The notes below the pieces were generated by a model. The model was given only the letters and a program-made list of their open reading frames with translations. It had not been told where the DNA came from and searched no databases. A DNA stretch of 64,000 nt from an uncultured Pelagibacteraceae bacterium (GTDB lineage: Bacteria; Pseudomonadota; Alphaproteobacteria; Pelagibacterales; Pelagibacteraceae). The stretch lies in NCBI GenBank assembly GCA_902518165.1, contig CABYFB010000003.1, positions 1 to 64,000 of the forward strand, written 5' to 3'. Numbering within the stretch: position 1 is the stretch's first letter; every line of letters starts with the position of its first letter. Below are positions 30,494 through 38,525 of this stretch, in pieces. A program made the translations under genes and the position numbers.

Positions 30494-31866
30494 TGGAATA
30501 TATAAGCACCAGAAACAATTCAGATCATTTTTCATTTAAAAAAGTATTTCTAAAAGGTTTAGCTGATGATGGGGGTCTTTTTGTACCAAAGTCAATCAAA
30601 CCATTTAGTAAAGATGAATTAAACAAACTAAGTGGTCTTAATTACAATGAATTAGCAGCCGAAATAATTTTCCCATTTATTGGTGATTTTATGACTAAAG
30701 AAGAATTAATTTCCACAGTATCAAAATCTTACTCAAATTTTAGAGCAGAGGATGTTGTAAAAATCTCTGATTTAGGAAATTTAAAAGTCTTAGAACTCTA
30801 TCATGGTCCAACACTTGCTTTTAAAGATATTGCAATGCAATTAATAGGAAATTTCTATCAATATTATTTAGGTAATGAGCAAAAAAAAATTAATATTATT
30901 GTAGCAACTTCAGGAGACACAGGTGCAGCTGCTATTGATGCTTTAAAAGGCAAAAAGAATTTAAATGTTTTTGTATTACATCCAAATAACAGAATTTCAC
31001 CAGTGCAAAGAAGACTTATGACAATCCATGAAGAAAAAAATGTATTCAATATTGCTATTGACGGTAACTTTGATGACTGTCAAAATCTAGTTAAAGCAAT
31101 GTTTAATGATGAAAAATTTTCTGGCTCAATAAATATGTCAGGTGTTAATTCAATTAATTGGGCAAGAATTATTGCTCAAGCTGTTTATTATTTCTATGCT
31201 TATTTTAAAATATACAAGGGACAGCCTCTGTCTTTTTCTGTTCCGACTGGAAATTTTGGAGATATTTATGCTGGTTATCTAGCAAAAAAACTTGGTCTTC
31301 CAATTGATAAACTTATTGTAGCTACTAACAAAAATGACATCCTTCATAGAGCAATTTCTGGCGGGGATTATACTCAAAAGAAAGTTGAGGAAACAAATAC
31401 TCCTAGCATGGATATCCAGATAGCAAGTAACTTTGAAAGACTTTTATATGATGTAAAAGAATGTAATTCGGATATTACGAAAGATGTAATGAGTAGAATA
31501 AAAAACAATACTTATCAAATCGATAATAGTGACTTGAATGAAATAAAAAAGAATTTTACATCTGAAATGTTAGATGAAAACGAAACTATTCAAATGATAA
31601 AAGATTTAAACAAAGAATATAAAGTTGTAGTTGATCCACATACTGCAGTTGGAATTGGTGCTGCAAAAAAACTTGGGCTAGAACAAAATTGTGTTGTTTT
31701 ATCTACAGCACACCCATGTAAGTTTCCAAAAGCAATAGAGGATGCAATCTCAAAAACTGAAGAATTACCAGATAGTCTCAAATATATTTATGATAGAGAA
31801 GAAAAATTTGAAGTTATATCAAATGATATAGATAAAGTTAAAGATTATGTAATTAATTCCGTATGA
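30493..31866 (+). CDS. thrC: Threonine synthase
   Basis: The 457-residue PLP enzyme has GPTLAFKDIAMQ (Lys near residue 105 as the Schiff-base lysine), ATSGDTGAAAIDAL near 138, and PTGNFGDIYAGYLAKKLG near 247. The size and long N-terminal extension match the longer threonine synthases found in proteobacteria and fungi. It converts O-phosphohomoserine to threonine. The kinase gene thrB lies 2 kb away on the other strand. It overlaps SURF1 by 1 base and the peroxiredoxin by 4. Confidence 0.97.
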   Translation: MEYISTRNNSDHFSFKKVFLKGLADDGGLFVPKSIKPFSKDELNKLSGLNYNELAAEIIFPFIGDFMTKEELISTVSKSYSNFRAEDVVKISDLGNLKVLELYHGPTLAFKDIAMQLIGNFYQYYLGNEQKKINIIVATSGDTGAAAIDALKGKKNLNVFVLHPNNRISPVQRRLMTIHEEKNVFNIAIDGNFDDCQNLVKAMFNDEKFSGSINMSGVNSINWARIIAQAVYYFYAYFKIYKGQPLSFSVPTGNFGDIYAGYLAKKLGLPIDKLIVATNKNDILHRAISGGDYTQKKVEETNTPSMDIQIASNFERLLYDVKECNSDITKDVMSRIKNNTYQIDNSDLNEIKKNFTSEMLDENETIQMIKDLNKEYKVVVDPHTAVGIGAAKKLGLEQNCVVLSTAHPCKFPKAIEDAISKTEELPDSLKYIYDREEKFEVISNDIDKVKDYVINSV

Positions 31867-32348
31867 AATTAAAAATAAAAGATCAAATTCCTGATATAGA
31901 AATTTTTCATCTATTAGATGGTGAACCACAAACTAGCAAAATTAGAGATATATTAGGAAATGGTAAAGTTATTTTATTTGGATTACCTGGCGCCTTTACC
32001 TCTACTTGTTCAAAACTTCATCTTCCTGGATATGTAGCTAATGCCGATAAAATAAAAGCCAAAGGAATAGATAATATATTTTGTTTATCTGTGAATGATC
32101 CTTTTGTTATGAATGCATGGGGAGAGGTAAATAATGCTGGAGGCAAAATTACAATGTTATCAGATCCGTATCTATTATTTACAAAAGCAATTGGTGCAGA
32201 AGTAGATAGAAATTCAAAAGGAATGGGTATTCGTTCAAATCGTTATGCGATGGTTATTGAAAACTTAGAAATTATAAATATTCAAGTCGAAAAAGAAACT
32301 AAGCAATGTGGTTTATCCTCAGCAGATGGTATTATAGACATACTCTAA
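31863..32348 (+). CDS. Peroxiredoxin, Prx5/AhpE-type thiol peroxidase
   Basis: The 161-residue protein has the peroxidatic motif PGAFTSTCSKLHLPGY with Cys near residue 49. The SVNDPFVMNAWG block follows near 77, and a second Cys near the C-terminus (KQCGLSSADGI) may be the resolving cysteine. It reduces hydrogen peroxide or organic peroxides with thioredoxin or glutaredoxin. Its ATG overlaps the thrC stop (ATGA). Confidence 0.93.
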   Translation: MKLKIKDQIPDIEIFHLLDGEPQTSKIRDILGNGKVILFGLPGAFTSTCSKLHLPGYVANADKIKAKGIDNIFCLSVNDPFVMNAWGEVNNAGGKITMLSDPYLLFTKAIGAEVDRNSKGMGIRSNRYAMVIENLEIINIQVEKETKQCGLSSADGIIDIL

Positions 32349-32356
32349 AATGACAT

Positions 32357-33202
32357 ATGCAATTTTTTCGTAAAATTTTTACATATTTTATATATAATCC
32401 ATTAGAAATTCTAATTTTGAATACAGCAATAAGAACAAAAGGAAATTTATTTGTTTTAATTTTTAATCTACTCTCGTTTATTAAAAAGTCTGAAAATAGA
32501 ATTATTTTTAAAAAAAATTTCTTCTTTATTAAAGAAATAAACTGGAGATTTTTTCAAAAAAAACAAGGAATTCATGTTTACTCTCGAGGAATGATTCAAA
32601 GAATTAAAGAATTACAAAATTTTTATCACCTAAATGAAATCAATTTCAATGATGATGATATAATTATAGATGTAGGAGCAAATAACGGTGATTTTTATTT
32701 ATGTTTTAAAAAAAAAATAAAATATTTTGGTTTTGAAGCATCACCAAGTGTATTCTCGAATTTAGAATATAATATTAAAAATCAAAATCTATTAAATTTT
32801 GCGCTTTCATACAAAAAAAATGAACAAGTAGATTTCTATATAAACGATGATTTCGGCGATAGTTCAGTTTTGCCATTAAAAAATTTTCATAAAATAATTA
32901 AAGTTAATACAACTACTTTAGACAACGAAATATTTAAAATACAAAAAAAAATAAAGCTAATTAAAATTGAAGCCGAAGGGTATGAGCCAGAAATACTTTT
33001 AGGATTATTAAATTATATAAATGATGTTGAATATATTACAATAGATTGTGGATATGAAAGAGGAATCCATAAAGAGTGCACAATTGAGAAATGTTCAAAT
33101 TATTTAATCAAAAACGGTTTTGAAATGATTAAATTTAATAATACAAGAATTTCTGCTTTATTCAAAAATACTAATTTTGTATCTTTGCCAAAAATTAAAT
33201 AA
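32357..33202 (+). CDS. FkbM family methyltransferase
   Basis: The 281-residue protein has an S-adenosylmethionine fold with IDVGANNGDFYLCF near residue 97, YFGFEASPSVFSNLEYN near 121, and IKIEAEGYEPEILLGL near 200, typical of FkbM-type methyltransferases. These usually methylate sugar or polyketide hydroxyls. The N-terminal 70 residues are basic and hydrophobic and may touch the membrane. It stands alone among housekeeping genes, is especially Lys/Asn/Phe-rich, and could be a displaced surface-polysaccharide gene. Substrate unknown. Confidence 0.85.
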   Translation: MQFFRKIFTYFIYNPLEILILNTAIRTKGNLFVLIFNLLSFIKKSENRIIFKKNFFFIKEINWRFFQKKQGIHVYSRGMIQRIKELQNFYHLNEINFNDDDIIIDVGANNGDFYLCFKKKIKYFGFEASPSVFSNLEYNIKNQNLLNFALSYKKNEQVDFYINDDFGDSSVLPLKNFHKIIKVNTTTLDNEIFKIQKKIKLIKIEAEGYEPEILLGLLNYINDVEYITIDCGYERGIHKECTIEKCSNYLIKNGFEMIKFNNTRISALFKNTNFVSLPKIK

Positions 33203-33235
33203 TTAAAATTTTAAATTTTCCTTCATATAGAATTA

Positions 33236-33661
33236 TTACTTTATTGCAGAGGACCTTGCCAATAAATCCACTTCATTATTAAGTTTATCTGCTGAATGTG
33301 CCTTTACCCAGCTCCATTTAATCTCAAAAGTATTTGATAGATTATCTAATTCAGTCCAAAGTTCTTTATTCTTAACTTCTTTTTTATTTGCTGTTTTCCA
33401 ACCATTTTTTTTCCAATTATGTATCCATTCAGTTATTCCAGATTTTACATATTTAGAATCTGTAAATATTTGAACATTGCTTCCTTTTGGAATTTTTTTT
33501 AAAGCTTTAATCGGCGCAAGTAATTCCATTTGATTATTTGTAGTTTCTTTTTTGCTTCCTTTAATTTTAGTTTTCTTTCCATTTTCAATAATGATTGCTG
33601 CCCAACCACCATTTCCAGGATTTCCAATGCAAGAACCATCTGTGTAAATTTTAATCATCAA
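33236..33661 (-). CDS. rnhA: Ribonuclease HI
   Basis: The 141-residue protein has all RNase H landmarks: YTDGSCIGNPGNGGWA (Asp8), the Glu in NQMELLAPIKAL near 46, TDSKYVKSGITEW near 66 and VKAHSADKLNNEVDLLA near 120-136. It degrades the RNA strand of RNA-DNA hybrids. It overlaps the thrB stop by 4 bases and is the last gene of the long minus-strand run. 33 bases separate it from the convergent FkbM gene. Confidence 0.96.
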   Translation of the reverse strand: MMIKIYTDGSCIGNPGNGGWAAIIIENGKKTKIKGSKKETTNNQMELLAPIKALKKIPKGSNVQIFTDSKYVKSGITEWIHNWKKNGWKTANKKEVKNKELWTELDNLSNTFEIKWSWVKAHSADKLNNEVDLLARSSAIK

Positions 33662-34623
33662 GAATAATCCTTAAATGAGCTCAAATTTCTATGAAAATTC
33701 AACTTATCTATATACTCCTTTGGATCTTTGATTTTAATGACAGCATTTTTAGGAGTATTTAAATAATCATAGGATCTAGTCAAAAGATATCTCAAAGCCG
33801 ACCCTCTGCATAATGTATTTAAATTTCTTTTTTCAATTTCGGTTAATTTTCTAACAGATTGGTAGCCCTTTAATAAATTTGAGGATCTTTTTTTATCTAA
33901 TACAAATTTTCTATTTTTCTTTTTAAAACATAAAGCGTTAATGCAGGTTGCTAATTCATAAGATAGAAAATCATTAGCTGAAAAATAAAAATCTATAAAT
34001 CCATGAAATTTACCTTTATTGAAAAAAATATTATCAATAAAAAGATCGCTATGAATTATTCCATTTGGCATTTTTTTAGGCCATTTTTTTTTGAGATTTC
34101 TCAAATCATCTTTCATTAAATCTTTTAAGTTTTTAGACAATTTATTAATTTTATTGTCTATTTTATTTAGAATTGATCCCCATGAATTAATCGATAGAGA
34201 ATTTTTTCTATATAATTTTAATTTTTTTGAAGCCTCATGAAGAAGTGCTGCATTTTTTCCAACTATAAAACAATCTTTATTATTTAGTTGTTCTTTATCT
34301 TTTCCTTCCAGGAAACTGACAATACAAGCTTTTTTATTTTTTAAGTTAAATAAATATTTACCCTTTTTATCTTTTATGGGTACTGGACATTTTACTTTTA
34401 ATCTAGATAGACCAGACAAAAGATTAACAAAAAATGGGAGATCTTTTTTCTGAACTCTTTTTTCGTAAATAGTTAAAATATATTTATTTTTCTTTGTCTT
34501 TAAAAGGAAGTTGGTATTTTCAATACCCTTTTTTATTCCTGAATAATTTTCTATTTTTCCAATATTATATTTCCTCTCGATAAATTTTATCTGCTTATTA
34601 TTAATTTTAGTATAAACAGCCAT
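33658..34623 (-). CDS. thrB: Homoserine kinase, APH-fold type
   Basis: The 321-residue protein has the aminoglycoside-phosphotransferase fold. The N-terminus is MAVYTKINNKQIKFIERKYN, the Brenner-type catalytic loop IHSDLFIDNIFF is near residue 195, and the metal-binding GFIDFYFS is near 215. These features match the ThrB type used by alphaproteobacteria rather than GHMP kinases. It phosphorylates homoserine for ThrC. It shares one base with the ispH stop and 4 with rnhA. Confidence 0.92.
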   Translation of the reverse strand: MAVYTKINNKQIKFIERKYNIGKIENYSGIKKGIENTNFLLKTKKNKYILTIYEKRVQKKDLPFFVNLLSGLSRLKVKCPVPIKDKKGKYLFNLKNKKACIVSFLEGKDKEQLNNKDCFIVGKNAALLHEASKKLKLYRKNSLSINSWGSILNKIDNKINKLSKNLKDLMKDDLRNLKKKWPKKMPNGIIHSDLFIDNIFFNKGKFHGFIDFYFSANDFLSYELATCINALCFKKKNRKFVLDKKRSSNLLKGYQSVRKLTEIEKRNLNTLCRGSALRYLLTRSYDYLNTPKNAVIKIKDPKEYIDKLNFHRNLSSFKDYS

Positions 34624-35567
34624 TAATTTAATTTTCCAGGAATTTTAAAAGTAATATTTTCTTTTACGATTTCAACTTCTTCTATGTTGACTGTAAATTG
34701 ATCTTTTAACTCTGCTATAAATTTTTCAACAAGTATCTCTGGTGCTGAAGCACCTGAGGAGATTCCAATCGTATTACATCCTTTAATTTTATCTATAGGC
34801 ACTGGACTTTCTGAATGTATTAACTCAGCAGAACTACAACCAGAGTTTTTAGCAACCTCAACTAATCTTACCGAGTTAGATGAATTCCTACTTCCAATTA
34901 CAAAAAACATATCACATTTATCCGCTATTTCTTTAACTGCTGATTGTCTATTTGTTGTTGCATAACATATGTCATCTTTTTTAGGCTCTTTAATATCTGG
35001 ATATTTAGATTTTAAAGCTGCAATTATATCTTTGGTATCATCTACAGAGAGTGTTGTTTGAGTTATGAAAGATAGCTGTTTATTTGATATATTTTCATAC
35101 TTATTTGCGTCCTCAATATTTTCAATCAAATCTATTGAACCTTTTGGTAATTGACCCATAGTTCCTATGACTTCTGGATGGTTTTTGTGTCCTATTAATA
35201 ATATATGATGACCTTGTTTATTTAAGTTTTCTGCTTCTCTATGCACTTTAGATACCAGAGGACACGTTGCATCTACAAACATCATGTTTAAATTAGAAGC
35301 TTCCTCTGGAACAGATTTTGGAACCCCATGCGCTGAGAAAATAACTGGTCTAGACTTATCTTTGATTTCATCTAATTCTTCAACAAATATTGCACCTATC
35401 TTCTTTAACCCTTCTACAACATGTTTGTTATGAACAATTTCGTGTCTCACATAAACAGGTGCACCAAATTTATCTATACTCTTTTTTACAATCTCAATTG
35501 CTCTATCAACTCCTGCGCAAAATCCTCTCGGTGCAGCTAAATAAATTTTTAAATTTTTGTTACTCAT
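34623..35567 (-). CDS. ispH: 4-hydroxy-3-methylbut-2-enyl diphosphate reductase
   Basis: The three iron-sulfur cysteines are in RGFCAGVDRA (near residue 14), DATCPLVSKVHRE (near 97) and DDICYATTNRQ (near 198). It makes IPP and DMAPP in the last step of the non-mevalonate pathway, upstream of the carotenoid genes just before it on this strand. The start is placed at the ATG at 35567 (314 residues), because AAGGA at 35577-35573 is 5 bases before it. The alternative ATG at 35573 would sit on that Shine-Dalgarno. The start overlaps the end of the broken micro-ORF (ATGAGTAA). Confidence 0.96.
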   Translation of the reverse strand: MSNKNLKIYLAAPRGFCAGVDRAIEIVKKSIDKFGAPVYVRHEIVHNKHVVEGLKKIGAIFVEELDEIKDKSRPVIFSAHGVPKSVPEEASNLNMMFVDATCPLVSKVHREAENLNKQGHHILLIGHKNHPEVIGTMGQLPKGSIDLIENIEDANKYENISNKQLSFITQTTLSVDDTKDIIAALKSKYPDIKEPKKDDICYATTNRQSAVKEIADKCDMFFVIGSRNSSNSVRLVEVAKNSGCSSAELIHSESPVPIDKIKGCNTIGISSGASAPEILVEKFIAELKDQFTVNIEEVEIVKENITFKIPGKLN

Positions 35568-35730
35568 TTTCATCCTTTTTAAAAAATGGAATTAAAAATA
35601 CTATACAAGCAATAAAAAAAAATAAGCTTCCAAACATGGCTCAAAAACTTCCTACACTTGAGATAATGAAACCAATTGAAGATATAATGAATAATATCCA
35701 TCCAATTAGATTTATAGTTTTATTTTTCAT
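35560..35730 (-). pseudogene. 56-codon two-helix membrane ORF interrupted by one in-frame TGA
   Basis: Reading from the ATG at 35730, 29 residues form a first membrane helix (NLIGWILFIISSIGFIISS). A TGA at 35643-35641 follows. The same frame continues with Ala-Met-Phe-Gly and a second helix (about 20 residues, ending LIPFF), then KKDENE and TAA at 35562-35560. The ATG overlaps the blh stop (ATGA) and the TAA overlaps the ispH start (ATGAGTAA), as for real coupled genes. A TGG-to-TGA change would explain it. Alternatives are two tiny peptides, the second starting at the ATG at 35637 directly after the stop, or a sequence error. Confidence 0.55.
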
Positions 35731-36620
35731 TTTTTTTCTACCATGAATTCAAGTAAAATATGAGGAAAGGTCAATGAAGCCAATCCAACAAATATTATTT
35801 TAATAATACTTTCATCTATACCAAATTTTTCTGAAATAAAATAAAAAACTATTAAATACATTATTGCTGTAATTACTGTAAGTGGAATAATTTTTCGTAA
35901 AAAAATAGGAAATCCTTTCATAAAATTTTTATTTATTTCACTAATTAAACTTAGTGAGTGTCTTATAGAATGAAGAAAGCAGAAATAAATTGTGAAAGCT
36001 AATATAGGGTTAAAAAAATAGTTTAAAATAATTATTGAAAAACTATCTAAAAAAAGAATAGATCTTAAATCATTATTATTTCCTCTATATATAACAAAAT
36101 TACTTAGCACTGATAATATAACTAAAAAAATTAAAAAATTATTAGCCACAATATTTTCGTATATTGAAAAATTTAACATTTTAAAAATTTCGATTGTCTC
36201 AGCTTTATGAAACAGCAAAGGTGCTGAAATAACTAATGATCCTTTAATAAAATAAAAAATTTCTAAAAAATTAACATTTTTTGTTTCGATAAAGTCACTA
36301 TCCTCTTTGCCAAAATGATATGCTGCAACTATTAAAAAAAGTGAAAGCAACAATATTGGACTTAAAATCCAAATAAAAATAACAAAAATAGCTATACCTA
36401 TATAAGTTATATAAAACACTTCTGTATTTCTAATTTTATAAATTTTCAAAAGTTTTTTACCCTTTTCATGATCCAGCGCACCGTGAGAGATACCAATTGT
36501 AAGAATTAAAAAAAAACTAAAAAGTATAAACGAATTATCTCTCAATACCTCAAAGGCAGAAAAAAAAATACAGATATTAAAAAAAATAATAGAATGAAAA
36601 AAATTTATTTTGTTGATCAT
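35727..36620 (-). CDS. blh: Brp/Blh-type beta-carotene 15,15'-dioxygenase
   Basis: The 297-residue integral membrane protein has about eight helices and the conserved histidine sites of the family: ISHGALDHEKG near residue 44, AAYHFGKEDSD near 99, LHSIRHSLSL near 203 and FPHILLEFM near 287. Blh cleaves beta-carotene into two retinals, the chromophore of proteorhodopsin. It directly follows crtY (stop and start share a base) and ends with an ATGA overlap into the small membrane ORF. No opsin gene is in this window. Confidence 0.92.
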   Translation of the reverse strand: MINKINFFHSIIFFNICIFFSAFEVLRDNSFILFSFFLILTIGISHGALDHEKGKKLLKIYKIRNTEVFYITYIGIAIFVIFIWILSPILLLSLFLIVAAYHFGKEDSDFIETKNVNFLEIFYFIKGSLVISAPLLFHKAETIEIFKMLNFSIYENIVANNFLIFLVILSVLSNFVIYRGNNNDLRSILFLDSFSIIILNYFFNPILAFTIYFCFLHSIRHSLSLISEINKNFMKGFPIFLRKIIPLTVITAIMYLIVFYFISEKFGIDESIIKIIFVGLASLTFPHILLEFMVEKK

Positions 36621-37687
36621 TATTTAAATACAGCTTTAATAAAAATCCATTTTGGCATCTTTAATATAATGGATAAGTCCTCGAAAATATTACTTTTATT
36701 GGAAAGGAAATTTATTACTGTTTTTGACTTGCTTTTAAACATTTTGAAGAAAATATTTGGCATGATCTCTGGCTTTTCAGCAAGGACTTTCAAAAAAACA
36801 TTATCTAAAAACTTATATTTACTTTTTATATTGAAAGCATCAGTTTGGGTTATTTTATCAATGTTTTGGGTAATATATTCTGCTTGTTCTTGAATATTTA
36901 GGAAAGTATAGCCAGTACTTAAACGCGTCATACCTCCAGCAGTTCCAATATTAATCGTATTTTTGTCGTTTTTAAATTTTGGATAAAATAATGGTATGGC
37001 CCCAACTTCTTTATAATTAATTTTATATTTTTTTAATTTTAAAGTGTTTTCGATATAATCAGTAATTTGTTTATCATAATCTTTTTCACTATCATCTTCC
37101 ATTTTTGAAAGCCACGTAGTTTCGATTAAAGCTGATTTTTTTGAATAGGGTAGTGTATAAAAAAAATGAACACTTTTTTTTTGATCACAATCAAAGTCCA
37201 TTAAATTCATTATTTGATCATCAAAAAAATCTTTTTCGGTTTCAATCTCAACACCTTGAAAGTGTTGCCATAAATTAGAATCTTTATTATCAAGATTTGG
37301 CAAACTGTTAAATAAAATTGCATTTTCTGTATTTACTTCACTAATATCTTTAAAGAATTGAATATTAGGATTTTTATTGATTTTATTTAAAATTTTTTTG
37401 TAGAATAGTCCACTATCAATACTTTCGTAAGGAGTTTCTTTACAATCTTTATATTCAACATTTCCTTTAAAATTGATTGTATAATCTTTCCATCTTTTTT
37501 TTACACAGTCATCGAACTTGTGAGGCACAGTTTTCCAGTATGACCAAGTTTTATCTCTTTTATATTCATCTCTTTTTTCAATAATTGCTAAAGTCTTATT
37601 TTTAAGTTTATCGTGATACTCTAACTCATAAGCCAATGTTAAACCTGCACAGCCACCTCCAATAATTATGTAATCAAAATCTTTCAT
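36620..37687 (-). CDS. crtY: Lycopene beta-cyclase
   Basis: The ATG at 37687 gives 355 residues. A TTG three codons upstream is also in frame but less likely. The dinucleotide-binding motif DYIIIGGGCAGLTLAYEL opens the protein, RDKTWSYWK is near residue 44, and FYTLPYSKKSALIETTWLS is near 168, all typical of CrtY. It cyclises both ends of lycopene to give beta-carotene, the Blh substrate. It overlaps the crtB 3' end by 14 bases. Confidence 0.92.
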   Translation of the reverse strand: MKDFDYIIIGGGCAGLTLAYELEYHDKLKNKTLAIIEKRDEYKRDKTWSYWKTVPHKFDDCVKKRWKDYTINFKGNVEYKDCKETPYESIDSGLFYKKILNKINKNPNIQFFKDISEVNTENAILFNSLPNLDNKDSNLWQHFQGVEIETEKDFFDDQIMNLMDFDCDQKKSVHFFYTLPYSKKSALIETTWLSKMEDDSEKDYDKQITDYIENTLKLKKYKINYKEVGAIPLFYPKFKNDKNTINIGTAGGMTRLSTGYTFLNIQEQAEYITQNIDKITQTDAFNIKSKYKFLDNVFLKVLAEKPEIMPNIFFKMFKSKSKTVINFLSNKSNIFEDLSIILKMPKWIFIKAVFK

Positions 37688-38525
37688 TATACTCAATATC
37701 TTGCATTATTATCTCATGCTCTTTTATTGTAAGTTTTTTATCTTCTTTTACAAAATATAATTTAATTAAATCACCAATAGATAGCACTGTGTGTAAGACT
37801 TTTCCCAAATTATTAACGTAAATTTTTCCTGATTTATTATAATTTTCTAAGTTTCCTTTTTTTAAGATTTCATTTCCAATTTGTCTATATACTCGTCTTG
37901 CAACCAAAATCGAAAATCTTAAAAAGAATGGAATTTTTTTAATTGATATAAAAGAATTATTATAAAATTTGTCAGCGATTTTTAGAATTCTTTTAATTTC
38001 ATCAAAATTCTTTTTTATATAAAACCTATTATTGCTTTCATCTTCAATAACATCTCTTGAAATATTAGTTAATTGCATTGCAATACCTAAGTCAATCGCT
38101 CCTAAAAGTGCTGATCTTTCTTTGACATTTAAAATTTTTGCCATCATTAATCCAACTGTTCCAGCCACCCTATATGAATAAACATATAGATCTTTGTCAG
38201 TGTTGATTTCTACTTTTGATTTTATATCAGCCTCGACGCCATCGAATAAATCATCAATTATTTTTTGGGATATTCCAAATTTATTTATTAAAGCCCACAT
38301 ATTTTTAATTATTTGGTTATTTTCATTTTTTAATTTGAAATCTTCTTTGAAAGTATTGAAATTTTTTAATTTCGTATCAAGTTCACCTTTTTCATCTGCT
38401 ATATTGTCTATGTATCTACAAAAATCGTACAAATTAGAGCAATCAGAGTAGACTTGTTTTGGCAAAAAGAAACCTGCCCAATTAAAAGATTTAGCGTATA
38501 TCGACAAATAATTTTGTTCATTCAT
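37674..38525 (-). CDS. crtB: Phytoene synthase
   Basis: The 283-residue trans-isoprenyl synthase has both Asp-rich sites: YIDNIADEKGE (near residue 38) and NISRDVIEDESNNRFYI (near 153-169). The YSYRVAGTVGLMMAKI block is near 115-130. It condenses two geranylgeranyl diphosphates to phytoene. No GGPP synthase (crtE) is present nearby, so that precursor must come from elsewhere in the genome. It shares one base with crtI and overlaps crtY. Confidence 0.95.
   Translation of the reverse strand: MNEQNYLSIYAKSFNWAGFFLPKQVYSDCSNLYDFCRYIDNIADEKGELDTKLKNFNTFKEDFKLKNENNQIIKNMWALINKFGISQKIIDDLFDGVEADIKSKVEINTDKDLYVYSYRVAGTVGLMMAKILNVKERSALLGAIDLGIAMQLTNISRDVIEDESNNRFYIKKNFDEIKRILKIADKFYNNSFISIKKIPFFLRFSILVARRVYRQIGNEILKKGNLENYNKSGKIYVNNLGKVLHTVLSIGDLIKLYFVKEDKKLTIKEHEIIMQDIEYNERF

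Noticed and set aside
35641-35643. TGA as selenocysteine or as a Trp codon under a changed code
   Set aside because: No selenocysteine hairpin was seen, and TGA serves as a normal stop in many genes of the window. A mutation, re-initiation or sequence error is simpler.
35390-35746. Plus-strand 118-residue open frame over ispH start
   Set aside because: It is antisense to ispH and to the minus-strand membrane micro-ORF, and composition is that of a shadow frame.
36594-36893. Plus-strand 99-residue open frame
   Set aside because: It is fully antisense to the end of crtY and the start of blh, with no motif.
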